This document shows, one piece after another, positions 44,348 to 52,483 of a stretch of DNA of 64,000 nucleotides. The position numbers and the translations under genes were made by a program. This DNA is from Cyclobacteriaceae bacterium (GTDB taxonomy: Bacteria; Bacteroidota; Bacteroidia; Cytophagales; Cyclobacteriaceae): the NCBI GenBank assembly GCA_025808415.1, contig CP075525.1:3271501-3335500 (forward strand). Direction: 5' to 3'. The notes under the pieces were generated by a model. It searched no databases and was not told the DNA's origin. It saw only the letters and a list, made by a program, of their open reading frames with translations. How positions within the stretch are numbered: the first letter of the stretch is position 1; each line of letters begins with the position of its first letter.

Positions 44348-45361
44348 TCACGCATTTGCCGCCAACTTCATTTTTGATCCCTCGGGCAATTCATCAATAC
44401 CTACTTTATCAATAACGAGGTAATTCTTTTTGGAAAGTGACTGTCGTGTAATTAGTTCAGCCAAAAAACCCGTAACAAAAAGCTGCACACCAATAACCAA
44501 CGCTACCAAGGCCAAAAAGAAAATGGGTTGCTGGGTTACGTCACGCTTCAGCGGGATTTGCGAAAAATAAACGGAGTCGATTTTATCCCATAAAATCTTA
44601 ACCGTAAAAAGGAAACCTGCAAGGAAGGATAGTGTGCCCAGGGTGCCGAAGAAATGCATAGGCCGCATGGCAAAGCGACCCACGAATGTTATTGTTAACA
44701 AATCAAGGAAGCCACGCACAAAACGCTCAAACCCAAACTTGGAATAGCCATATTTGCGCTCACGGTGTTCAACTACCTTCTCTCCGATTTTTGTAAAGCC
44801 TGCCCACTTGGCAATAAGCGGTATATAGCGGTGCATTTCGCCATAAACAGAAATATTTTTCACCACGGCTTTATCATACGCCTTCAGGCCGCAGTTAAAG
44901 TCGTGGATTTTTATGCCGGAAATTTTTCGGGTAACGAAATTGAAAAATTTTGACGGTACTGTTTTGGTGAACGGGTCGTTGCGTTTTTTCTTCCAGCCCG
45001 ATACCAGGTGATACCCCTGTTGTTTGATCATAGCATACAGTTCAGGTATCTCATCCGGACTATCCTGAAGGTCGGCATCCATAGTAATAACCACTTCGCC
45101 TTGCGCAGCCCTGAAAGCGGTTTGCAAGGCTGCTGACTTACCATAATTGCGATTGAACTTTATACCTTTAAAGTTGGGATTGGATGTGCTTATGGACTGG
45201 ATTTTTTTCCAGGAGTTGTCTGTACTGCCATCATCCACAAACAACACTTCAAAAGAATAGCCGTGCGCTTTCATCACACGGCTAATCCAATCACTTAATT
45301 CCTGAAGCGATTCTTCTTCGTTGAATACGGGAATAACTACGGATATATCAGTGCTATTCAT
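44348..45361 (-). CDS. Family 2 glycosyltransferase, polyprenyl-phosphate sugar type
   Basis: A 337-residue inverting glycosyltransferase that would move a sugar from a nucleotide to polyprenyl phosphate at the inner membrane. The GT-A domain shows VVIPVFNEEESL, the metal motif MDADLQDSPDEI and the segment DDGSTDNSW. Two membrane helices follow (about 230-255 and 275-300). This is the DPM1/ArnC/GtrB group. It is the last gene of the five-gene BatA cluster; the preceding gene's stop ends at the base next to its ATG. Confidence 0.92.
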   Translation of the reverse strand: MNSTDISVVIPVFNEEESLQELSDWISRVMKAHGYSFEVLFVDDGSTDNSWKKIQSISTSNPNFKGIKFNRNYGKSAALQTAFRAAQGEVVITMDADLQDSPDEIPELYAMIKQQGYHLVSGWKKKRNDPFTKTVPSKFFNFVTRKISGIKIHDFNCGLKAYDKAVVKNISVYGEMHRYIPLIAKWAGFTKIGEKVVEHRERKYGYSKFGFERFVRGFLDLLTITFVGRFAMRPMHFFGTLGTLSFLAGFLFTVKILWDKIDSVYFSQIPLKRDVTQQPIFFLALVALVIGVQLFVTGFLAELITRQSLSKKNYLVIDKVGIDELPEGSKMKLAANA

Positions 45362-45919
45362 TTAGATCATTTCCGGCTGGTTCTTGCGTATAAAGATAGC
45401 CATTATTAAAGCACCAATTGCATATAGGATTACCCCTATTCCAAGACCCGTTAGTAGACCAGTAAATGTATATCGTTTGGTTATCGATTCCGGATCGAAT
45501 TGTTCCTTCATTTGATCAATTGCATCTTCTGGTGCACCAAATTTCTCAGCCCAATAGATGGAAGTATTTAATTGTGATTCCGCCATTACCTCAGGATAGG
45601 AAGGATCAATCACTAAAAATAAACCTGAAAAAATTAATCCGATAACTCCGTTCACAAACAGCAATACAAATGCGTACTTAAAGGCTCCTCCATAGTCCAA
45701 AAATCCGCCTATATGATTGCGCCATTGAATGCCGTAATAGATACAAAAGCCAAAATTCAAAACCAGTATACATAACAAATAGGAGAAACCGGTTAGTTTG
45801 CTTGGCATTACAGCATACAATAAAAGCATTATAACAATATGTATTGAGCCAAGAATCAGTCCATTCTTGGCTGCATCTTTTAACCAGTTTAATTGCTGAC
45901 TTTGCACTTCATTTTCCAT
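45362..45919 (-). CDS. DUF4199 membrane protein (second copy)
   Basis: A 185-residue protein with four predicted membrane helices and the DUF4199 pattern IQWRNHIGGFLDYGGAFKYAFVLLFVNGVIG in the middle. Between the second and third helices lies a soluble helix that may sit on one face of the membrane. DUF4199 proteins are widespread in Bacteroidota and have no known function. It follows the first copy by two bases and directly abuts the glycosyltransferase gene, with which it is probably co-translated. Confidence 0.85.
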   Translation of the reverse strand: MENEVQSQQLNWLKDAAKNGLILGSIHIVIMLLLYAVMPSKLTGFSYLLCILVLNFGFCIYYGIQWRNHIGGFLDYGGAFKYAFVLLFVNGVIGLIFSGLFLVIDPSYPEVMAESQLNTSIYWAEKFGAPEDAIDQMKEQFDPESITKRYTFTGLLTGLGIGVILYAIGALIMAIFIRKNQPEMI

Positions 45920-45921
45920 AA

Positions 45922-46458
45922 TTACTCGGGTTTGGGTTGTTTTCTTAAAATAACGGATAGAATTATGCTTATAAACAACCCGATCCCAAAGCTTTGTGCC
46001 AAATACAAGAATGCGAGTTGCGCCATATTAGTAGAAGGAAGTCCAGCTAAATTACGCTCAACTTCTTCTTTTCCTCCAATCCTTGCTAAATCCTCCTCCG
46101 GAAAAGAACGGATGTAGTCAGCGGCTAACTGAACATAGTCAGAAACAAAGTTTGGCTCGAAGGCCCCGAAAATGCGATAAAGTAGCGACCCTAAAACCGC
46201 AGCGGTAGCCACCACCACAAAACTGCCCAGCATACCTTGAAAAAAATGTAACACTCCGGCATTTTGAAAATCCCTGTATTCTTTCAGGCTGAAAAAAATG
46301 AACACGCCATACAGAAATACCCTGAAATCGAGGAAGGGTGAAATCATTACCGGGTGCCTGCCCAGGTAGTACATCATAATATTCAAGCCAATGGAAAGTA
46401 CGGCTGCAAGGGCACCATAACGTAAACCGATGGTTAAAAGCGGTGATGGTTTCTTCAT
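45922..46458 (-). CDS. DUF4199 membrane protein (first copy)
   Basis: A 178-residue protein with four membrane helices and the DUF4199 core LKEYRDFQNAGVLHFFQGMLG followed by a helix and a soluble segment. It resembles its downstream neighbour in length and helix layout but is diverged in sequence, as expected of an old tandem duplication. Its start overlaps the dihydroorotase-like gene by four bases. The function is unknown. Confidence 0.85.
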   Translation of the reverse strand: MKKPSPLLTIGLRYGALAAVLSIGLNIMMYYLGRHPVMISPFLDFRVFLYGVFIFFSLKEYRDFQNAGVLHFFQGMLGSFVVVATAAVLGSLLYRIFGAFEPNFVSDYVQLAADYIRSFPEEDLARIGGKEEVERNLAGLPSTNMAQLAFLYLAQSFGIGLFISIILSVILRKQPKPE

Positions 46459-47720
46459 ATCGAGTTATCGATCCAGTGCTTCGTGTTATTAAAAACAGCC
46501 ACCGCTTTGCCGGTTAGGGTTTGCCCCAGCCACGGTGAATTTTTGGCTTTGCTCATATTTGATTTTTCGTCATACACCCAGGTACGGGTAGGATCAAGCA
46601 AGGTCAGATTGGCTTTTGCTTCTGCATCAATCACTGGTGATTCCAAATCAAGAACTTTCCGTGGCGCCAATGTTACTTTTTCAAGTAGCGTAGGCCAATC
46701 TACATGTTTGGAGAGTGCTGTTAAATTAGCGGCAAACGTCTGCAGGTTAATAATGCCCGGGTCGGCATGATCAAACTCCAGGTTTTTGCTTTCTTCATCG
46801 TGCGGCACATGGCCTGAACAAATCACATCAATGGTACCATCATTCAATCCCTTAATCAACGCATCGTTGTCGCGCTTCTCCCGCAAGGGGGGATTTACTT
46901 TATAATTGGTATCAAAGCCGGCCAGCATACTATCATCCAGTAAGGGTTGATACGCTGCAATGTCGCACGTAACGGGTAATTTCTTTTTCGCGCTGCGGAT
47001 CAGGTTTATCGACCGGACTGATGAAAGTCGGGACATGTGTAATCTTCCTTCGGCATAGTGGAGCAAATCCAGGTTGCGATGAACCGCTACTTCCTCAGCA
47101 ATCCTTGGCATTCCTTTTAGTCCCAACATCGTACTCTGAATACCCTCATGCATTTGCCCGAACATGTTCAGCCAGATATCCTCCGGATGATCAATGAGTA
47201 CGCCTTTAAACTTTTGCAGGTATTGAAGCGACTTGAGAAAAATATCGGTATGCCAGATTGTTTTAAGGCCATCGGTAAAGGCAACAGCACCGGCCTCGTG
47301 CAGGTCGATCATCTCCGTTAATTCTTCACCTTTATTGTCGCGGGTAACCGAGGCCAAGGCATGGATTTGTACTAACCGGCTATCGTTATTTTTAGTCAGG
47401 TACTTTACATCATTTTTGGTTTGGATGCAGGGCGAGGTGTTAGGCAGCACGGCAATTTCGGTAAATCCTCCTGCCGCAGCCGCTTTGGAAACCGACTCCA
47501 GATCTTCCTTATGTTCCAGGCCCGGGTCGCCAACGAATGTTCCCAGGTCGAACCAACCGGGCGAAAGCAACATGCCTTCGGCCTTAATTACCTTATCGGC
47601 CTGGTAGTTTTTTTCCCCGATTTCAATGATGCGGCCATTATTGAGGAGTATGTTTTTGACTTTTTTATGAAAGGGGGAGTTCGGATCGAGGATTTTGGCA
47701 GCCTGGATAAGTATTTTCAT
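46455..47720 (-). CDS. Dihydroorotase-like amidohydrolase lacking catalytic residues
   Basis: A 421-residue protein of the dihydroorotase/allantoinase superfamily, normally the third step of pyrimidine synthesis. The family zinc motif DxHxH before REPG is replaced by WFDLGTFVGDPGLEHKEDL, so both histidines are lost. The catalytic aspartate of DHAPH is also replaced (CSGHVPHDEE). Related non-catalytic PyrC-like proteins occur in other bacteria as partners of aspartate transcarbamoylase, so a structural or regulatory role is likelier than catalysis. Six bases separate it from the BatA gene, and it overlaps the DUF4199 gene by four bases. Confidence 0.88.
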   Translation of the reverse strand: MKILIQAAKILDPNSPFHKKVKNILLNNGRIIEIGEKNYQADKVIKAEGMLLSPGWFDLGTFVGDPGLEHKEDLESVSKAAAAGGFTEIAVLPNTSPCIQTKNDVKYLTKNNDSRLVQIHALASVTRDNKGEELTEMIDLHEAGAVAFTDGLKTIWHTDIFLKSLQYLQKFKGVLIDHPEDIWLNMFGQMHEGIQSTMLGLKGMPRIAEEVAVHRNLDLLHYAEGRLHMSRLSSVRSINLIRSAKKKLPVTCDIAAYQPLLDDSMLAGFDTNYKVNPPLREKRDNDALIKGLNDGTIDVICSGHVPHDEESKNLEFDHADPGIINLQTFAANLTALSKHVDWPTLLEKVTLAPRKVLDLESPVIDAEAKANLTLLDPTRTWVYDEKSNMSKAKNSPWLGQTLTGKAVAVFNNTKHWIDNSI

Positions 47721-47726
47721 TAACCC

Positions 47727-49730
47727 TTATTTTAGAAAGCGGATCAGTAGAATCTCTACCAACAGGAAGAAAAGCGCCACAACCAAGGCATACTTCCATA
47801 ATGGTTTCCCCAAATATCTTGCTTTTATTTCGTTACTGAAAGTATCGGCTGAAGCAGATTCAAAAACCGTGATGTTTTCTGTGCCGCCCAATTGCTGCCT
47901 TACTTCTTCACCCTTCCATTGTTTGAGTAATGATTCACCGCTGTTCAGGTTAAATGCAAGTAGCCCAACGGTATCACGGCCTGCCACCGCATGATAGAAA
48001 CCGGTTTGCATGGAAAACCGTGGCAGTTCCAGCATTACCCGGTCTGCCAGTTTTCGTTGAAACGGTATGATTTCCTGCTGGCCCGCCAACCGAAGTTGTT
48101 GTTCGCCCGGTAAGCTGTCTACCCGTAACGTAATCAGCGTTTCGCTCAAACTATAATAAGGTTTCCAGTCGGCCCTTTTGGCTGATGTGGCGATGCGATA
48201 CATGACCGGTAGAAACAAAAAGTTATTACTCAGGTCAGAAAATTCAGGTTGTAACGGAGAGGCCAGCAAAAATATTTTCCCGCCCTGGTTAAACTGCGAC
48301 AGGAAAGGTTTTTCGTTCTTAAACCTCAACACAGCCAATCGATCATTACCCCAATCCATTACCCGTCTGGCTTTGGGCAATACCAACCGGTTAGAGCGCT
48401 CCTCAAAAACATTTTCGAAAAAGGGGTTAGTAAAATCCGGATTTTCAAGTTCAGAAGGTTGCAGTTCATTAACGGATGTTAATACAGGAATGGACAACAG
48501 GTTTTTATAGGAAACTACATCGGGGCTTGCAGAAGGTATAACCAATAAGGCACCGCCACCCGAAATATAATTACGGAGCGAAGCCATCAAGGCCACATCC
48601 ACAACGTCCAGGCTGTTCAGTACTACCAGATCAGTCTCCTGCAGGGCTGCATAGTTGATATTTCTTACATCAAATGAACGAAACGCAAACACTTCGGTAT
48701 TGCCGTATACTTTTTCAACAGCCGATTTTCCTGAGGTACCTTTAATTTCAACGATCTTAACTTTTTCAGAAAAATTAAAGGCCAGGTAAAATTCGTTGTC
48801 GAAACTAACCGGGTAGTCGTTAAAACTTATAACGGCTTTGCTGTTACCACGATGGGATGAAACAATATCAAATGAAGTTGACACGCTGCCTTGTGCAGCA
48901 ATACTTACCGAACTGGTTCCAGTTTGAATGCCGTTCACGGTAAGTTTTACCAAAAGCTGATCAATTGCCTTTGTTCCATCGTTTCGAAGTTTAACCGTCA
49001 GCGTATTTTTTTCGCCCCCGACAACAAAAGGATTCTCCAGGTAGGCTGTGTCGACAAATATATTTGCGAGTGGTTCAAAGGTTAACGGAATGAGGTGCAA
49101 CCGCTGGGCACTATCGAGCATAGATGATGAAATTGTTCCGGTGGTGGACTGCTGAAAATCTGATATCCAAAAAATTTCATCCTGGGTTAGGGTTCGCTTG
49201 GTATTATCAATTCGATCCTTTACTTCCTTAAACGTTCTGGTTACTGGCGATAAGCGAATCTGCGCAAGCAAGTCAACTGCCTCAGCTTTGGTTTTATACG
49301 TGTTGGAAAACGGAGCAAAATCATTGGTAAGTAATTGAAACCGGGTTTCCTGAGGAAATATGTCAACAATCTGGTTGGCCATGGCAATGCCATCATCCAG
49401 TGCCCTGGTTTTTTCGCCTACCGGAACCGACATGCTTAATGAATTATCCAGGTATATAATAATGTTCTGCCTTGCGCCAACCTGTTCGGTAGCCGGTATA
49501 AAGGGTTGGGCAAAAGCTAAAATCAGAAACAACAGGAACAATAGCCTGGAGGCCAAAATAAGATAGTGCTTGAGTTTGCGCTTGGCCGAAGTGGCTTCCT
49601 GCACCTGCCGTAAAAAGCGCGTACTGGAGAAATAAATTTTTTGAGTCTTCCTGAAGTTAAAGAGATGGATGATAACCGGAATAGAAAGGGCGGTTAATGC
49701 CCACAGAAAAGCAGGATAGACAAAACTCAT
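47727..49730 (-). CDS. BatA-domain membrane protein with von Willebrand A domain
   Basis: A 667-residue inner-membrane protein. An N-terminal BatA module with two helices (FLWALTALSIPVIIHLF and ILASRLLFLLFLILAFAQ) precedes a vWA-like domain whose metal site is DNSLSMS. A long beta-rich middle and a C-terminal membrane helix (LVVALFFLLVEILLIRFL) follow. BatA proteins belong to the Bacteroides aerotolerance group and stabilise the envelope in unknown ways. It heads the cluster shared with a dead dihydroorotase, two DUF4199 proteins and a GT2 enzyme. Confidence 0.9.
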   Translation of the reverse strand: MSFVYPAFLWALTALSIPVIIHLFNFRKTQKIYFSSTRFLRQVQEATSAKRKLKHYLILASRLLFLLFLILAFAQPFIPATEQVGARQNIIIYLDNSLSMSVPVGEKTRALDDGIAMANQIVDIFPQETRFQLLTNDFAPFSNTYKTKAEAVDLLAQIRLSPVTRTFKEVKDRIDNTKRTLTQDEIFWISDFQQSTTGTISSSMLDSAQRLHLIPLTFEPLANIFVDTAYLENPFVVGGEKNTLTVKLRNDGTKAIDQLLVKLTVNGIQTGTSSVSIAAQGSVSTSFDIVSSHRGNSKAVISFNDYPVSFDNEFYLAFNFSEKVKIVEIKGTSGKSAVEKVYGNTEVFAFRSFDVRNINYAALQETDLVVLNSLDVVDVALMASLRNYISGGGALLVIPSASPDVVSYKNLLSIPVLTSVNELQPSELENPDFTNPFFENVFEERSNRLVLPKARRVMDWGNDRLAVLRFKNEKPFLSQFNQGGKIFLLASPLQPEFSDLSNNFLFLPVMYRIATSAKRADWKPYYSLSETLITLRVDSLPGEQQLRLAGQQEIIPFQRKLADRVMLELPRFSMQTGFYHAVAGRDTVGLLAFNLNSGESLLKQWKGEEVRQQLGGTENITVFESASADTFSNEIKARYLGKPLWKYALVVALFFLLVEILLIRFLK

Positions 49731-49850
49731 TGCTGCAAATTACGATTTACGTATCATGAAATACGAATTTAATGAATCGGCAATGTTAAAATTTGACATA
49801 CGGAAAGGTGACTTAATGAATGGCTTTTGCTTCTATGATAAATAAATTAT

Positions 49851-50390
49851 ATGAGCCATCCTTACACCCATACGCGGCCCGAACTCCAAACGGGTTCCAT
49901 GGCCGACATTGCCTTTTTGATGCTGACTTTTTTTCTGATGACTACCCAGATCACCAACCATATAGGATTAGCCCTTGTTTTGCCACAACCCAATAATGTT
50001 CTGGCAGCACCTGTACACAAGCGAAATTTATTTACCGTACAGGTAAACGCTGCCAACCGGTTTCTGGTAAATGGAGAAGTGAGAACGGAATTGGATGGGC
50101 TGCGCGAAGAGATTAAAATCTTTGTGTTAAATAACGGGCGAGATGTAACCCGTTCTGATAATCCTGAAAAAGCGGTAGTGTCACTGAAGGCCGACCGGGG
50201 AACTACCCATCGTGCATACATCTATGCGCTGGATGAAATCCAGGCTGCGTATTATGAACTTTATGCTGAACAGGCTGGAATCTCAGCTGAAGCATTCAGA
50301 AAGCTTGACCTGGGCCGCCATGCCGACCGGGTACTGTATGAAAAAGGAAGGAAAGGAATACCGATGAATATTTCGATTGCCGAGTTGTAA
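49851..50390 (+). CDS. ExbD/TolR-family biopolymer transport protein
   Basis: A 179-residue protein with one N-terminal membrane helix (MADIAFLMLTFFLMTTQI) carrying the conserved aspartate that conducts protons in ExbD/TolR. A periplasmic domain (NLFTVQVNAANRFLVNGE, VVSLKADRGTTHRAYIYALDEIQAAYYELYAEQ) follows. ExbD normally works with ExbB and TonB to power outer-membrane import, but no exbB or tonB is adjacent. It could use an unlinked ExbB. The 120 bases before it hold no clear promoter. Confidence 0.9.
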   Translation: MSHPYTHTRPELQTGSMADIAFLMLTFFLMTTQITNHIGLALVLPQPNNVLAAPVHKRNLFTVQVNAANRFLVNGEVRTELDGLREEIKIFVLNNGRDVTRSDNPEKAVVSLKADRGTTHRAYIYALDEIQAAYYELYAEQAGISAEAFRKLDLGRHADRVLYEKGRKGIPMNISIAEL

Positions 50391-50425
50391 ATCAAGCCGA
50401 CTCAATCTCGCGTTAGTTGTTATAG

Positions 50426-50447
50426 GATGACGATAGCGATTGTCATC
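50426..50447. repeat. REP-like hairpin downstream of exbD
   Basis: GATGACGAT at 50426-50434 pairs with ATTGTCATC at 50439-50447 around AGCG, nine pairs with one G-T. It lies in the 225-base gap between exbD and ssb, which has no reading frame. Confidence 0.45.
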
Positions 50448-50536
50448 GCGGCCGCAGAACAATAGCCGCAATTACAGAATTTTATCAAATCAAATCTTAG
50501 GATCAAACTTGTCAAAAACGATTTTTGCTATTAAAG

Positions 50537-50562
50537 AGATCGCGGGTCAAGCCCGCAATGAC
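50537..50562. repeat. Palindromic repeat of the GCGGGTCAAGCCCGC type
   Basis: GCGGG and CCCGC at 50542-50546 and 50552-50556 are embedded in GAGATC and AATGAC flanks. Sequences of this exact kind recur as dispersed intergenic palindromes in many bacterial genomes. Only one copy is in this window. Confidence 0.5.
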
Positions 50563-50592
50563 AAAAAGCCCGGCCATTTCTGAACCGGGCTT
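50562..50592 (-). terminator. Rho-independent terminator of ssb
   Basis: On the minus strand AAGCCCGG pairs with CCGGGCTT (arms 50585-50592 and 50566-50573), an 8-bp GC-rich stem followed by five T. It lies 24 bases after the ssb stop. Confidence 0.88.
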
Positions 50593-50615
50593 CCACTGTC
50601 AACATAACCAACCCA

Positions 50616-50954
50616 TTACTCTTGCTTACCACCAAGCATTAATAGCTCATTCACATTAATCTCGGTAATGTAGCGCTTCTCACCCTTATCGGTTTCGTAA
50701 TCACGGTGCACCAACCTGCCTTCAATGCAAACTTCCTGTCCTTTTTTCAGGTACTTTTCAGCAATACCGGCCAGGTTTCCCCAAATCACTACATTGTGCC
50801 ATTGGGTATCTTCTACTTTCTCACCCTTTGCATTCTTGTACGAATCGGAAGTAGCGATGGAGAAGGTAGCCTTCTTCTTGTCGCCAAACTCTTTCACTTC
50901 GGGGTCTTTGCCTAAACGACCGATCAACTGCACGCTGTTTCTCAAACTTTTCAT
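50616..50954 (-). CDS. ssb: Single-stranded DNA-binding protein
   Basis: A 112-residue OB-fold protein that coats single-stranded DNA. Characteristic segments are SVQLIGRLGKDPEVKEF, TQWHNVVIWGNLAGIAEKYLKKG and IEGRLVHRDYETDKGEKRYITEI. It is short: the acidic C-terminal tail with the DDxxPF end, used to recruit repair proteins, is absent and the chain ends at LGGKQE. It may therefore be a second SSB rather than the main replication copy. The frame is open to 51023, but the family begins at MKSLRNSV (50954). Confidence 0.92.
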   Translation of the reverse strand: MKSLRNSVQLIGRLGKDPEVKEFGDKKKATFSIATSDSYKNAKGEKVEDTQWHNVVIWGNLAGIAEKYLKKGQEVCIEGRLVHRDYETDKGEKRYITEINVNELLMLGGKQE

Positions 50955-50992
50955 AACTGTATTATTTATTGGTTTAACATACACATCTATAT

Positions 50993-51017
50993 CACGCTTC
51001 GATAGGCTCAGCATGAC
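50993..51017. repeat. Dispersed REP-like sequence upstream of ssb
   Basis: The minus strand reads GTCATGCTGAGCCTATCGAA and continues to GCGTG. Very similar GTCATGCTGAGC-TCGAAGC words are found as scattered intergenic repeats in many Bacteroidota genomes (general knowledge, not searched here). It explains why the ssb frame appears open upstream of its real start. Confidence 0.5.
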
Positions 51018-51106
51018 TACCAACCGGTTAATGTCGATTGACGATGCAAAGGTGTGGGGAGAAAAAAACCGAACTCGTATGATAATCGCTTACTTTCGGT
51101 TATATT

Positions 51107-51128
51107 CGTTTGTAAACGTTTATAAACG
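51107..51128 (+). promoter_or_regulatory. Two overlapping palindromes upstream of the Zn-ribbon gene
   Basis: CGTTTGTAAACG at 51107-51118 and CGTTTATAAACG at 51117-51128 overlap by two bases and repeat every ten bases. The second is a perfect palindrome. They end 30 bases before the ATG at 51159 and look like a repressor or activator site. Confidence 0.5.
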
Positions 51129-51158
51129 GATCAAGAAAAATGGAAAAACACTCAAATT

Positions 51159-51524
51159 ATGGCTAAAACAGAGGAAAAGGTTTGTTTGGAGTGTGGCGAA
51201 AAAATTAAAGGCCGGGCGGATAAAAAATTCTGTTCCGACCAGTGCCGCATCAGTTATAACAATAAACTCAATAGCGATGAGACCAATTATGTGCGCAACG
51301 TGAACAACATTTTACGCAAAAACAGACGCATACTAATGGCACTTAACCCTACCGGCAAAACACGGGTAAGCCGTGAAAAACTTAATGAAAAAGGATTTGA
51401 TTTTGGCTACTTTACCAGCCAGTATAAAACTAAGGAAGGTGCCCTTTATTATTACTGTTACGAACAAGGCTATCTTGAAATGGATAAGAATTACTTCCTG
51501 TTGGTGGTGAAGAAAGAATTATAA
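51159..51524 (+). CDS. Zinc-ribbon protein of unknown function
   Basis: A 121-residue cytoplasmic protein with an N-terminal zinc ribbon: C9 and C12 in CLEC, C25 and C29 in CSDQC. A helical region and a small C-terminal domain follow (GALYYYCYEQGYLEMDKNYFLLV). Proteins with this DUF2116-like zinc ribbon are common single genes in Bacteroidota. The zinc site suggests nucleic-acid or protein binding, but no role can be named. Two overlapping palindromes precede it. Confidence 0.8.
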   Translation: MAKTEEKVCLECGEKIKGRADKKFCSDQCRISYNNKLNSDETNYVRNVNNILRKNRRILMALNPTGKTRVSREKLNEKGFDFGYFTSQYKTKEGALYYYCYEQGYLEMDKNYFLLVVKKEL

Positions 51525-51541
51525 CTCAAAATGCTGATCTG

Positions 51542-51673
51542 ATGAACCAACCCTTCATTACCAACGATGCCACAGTACTGGGCATGCTCCTGGTCATCCT
51601 GGCCTTTGTTGTCAAAACGGCCAGCAGCGATCAGGAAGCCCTTGATAAAAAAATAATGCTACCTAAAACTTAA
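51542..51673 (+). CDS. Short fragment resembling the N-terminus of DUF819 membrane proteins
   Basis: A 43-residue frame from ATG to TAA. Its first half (PFITNDATVLGMLLVILAF) resembles the first membrane helix of DUF819 family proteins, which are normally about 400 residues. After VVKTASSDQ the sequence turns hydrophilic and stops. It is either a remnant left by a large deletion or a genuine micro-protein. It sits 17 bases after the Zn-ribbon gene and 12 bases before the sulfotransferase start. Confidence 0.45.
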   Translation: MNQPFITNDATVLGMLLVILAFVVKTASSDQEALDKKIMLPKT

Positions 51674-51685
51674 AAAGTTAGCCCA

Positions 51686-52399
51686 TTGAAAACACTTAAT
51701 ATTATTTCCAGCCCACGCAACATTTCAACTGCATTGATGTACTCTTTTGCCCATCGCACCGACACAGAAGTTGTGGATGAGCCTTTTTATGCTGTGTATT
51801 TTATCAAAACGGGTATCGTTCACCCAGGGCGGGAAGAAGTGTTAAAAGAGCAACCTCATAACGAAGAAGATGTATTGAAAGACCTTTTCGGGGTACATAA
51901 CAAACCAGTCTTTTTCATAAAAAACATGGCGCATCACCTTGAAGTATTGGAAAGTTTTCCGTTTGAACACTGTGAAAACATTTTTCTGATTCGCAACCCA
52001 AAACAAATTATTGCCAGTTATGCACAGGTTATTGATCTGCCGGTCATGCGCGATATAGGCATTGAATACCAGTACAACCTCTTTGAAAGACTCAAGGCTT
52101 TGGGGCAAAATCCGCTGGTGCTGGATTCAGGACTCTTGCTTGAAAACCCCGAAGCCGTATTAACCAATCTTTGTCACAACCTTAAAATCCCCTTTGAGCG
52201 TTCCATGTTAACGTGGGCGGCAGGCCCTAAACCTTACGATGGTGTATGGGCACCCTATTGGTATGCCAATGTTCATAAATCAACCGGTTTTGAAAAGCAA
52301 CCGACCAGCGAACGACCATTACCAGAACATTTGACAACTTTATACTTGGAGGCAAAAAAGTATTACGAAAAATTACTACCTTTTGCCCTGAGACCCTGA
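51686..52399 (+). CDS. Sulfotransferase-like P-loop protein
   Basis: A 237-residue cytoplasmic protein of the sulfotransferase superfamily. The cofactor loop is IISSPRNIST at residues 6-15, and the family continues with FAHRTDTEVVDEPFYAVYF and LIRNPKQIIASYAQV (3'-phosphate binding). The start is a TTG at 51686 because no ATG is available before the cofactor loop. The acceptor is unknown. It lies 84 bases upstream of the aminotransferase gene on the same strand; the two may work on one amino-acid-derived compound, but this is inference. Confidence 0.85.
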   Translation: MKTLNIISSPRNISTALMYSFAHRTDTEVVDEPFYAVYFIKTGIVHPGREEVLKEQPHNEEDVLKDLFGVHNKPVFFIKNMAHHLEVLESFPFEHCENIFLIRNPKQIIASYAQVIDLPVMRDIGIEYQYNLFERLKALGQNPLVLDSGLLLENPEAVLTNLCHNLKIPFERSMLTWAAGPKPYDGVWAPYWYANVHKSTGFEKQPTSERPLPEHLTTLYLEAKKYYEKLLPFALRP

Positions 52400-52483
52400 T
52401 TTACGTTATTTCTGTCTTTCTCCCCCAAAGACAATAACCGTTAGATCTCTTTAATTTTTTCTGTCACATTTTTTTAAAGGAGT

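Noticed and set aside
52413..52433. TGTCTTT-CTCCCCC-AAAGACA hairpin after the sulfotransferase as a terminator
   Set aside because: The stem is AT-rich and no T-run follows, so it is not a convincing terminator; it could still be a weak structure.
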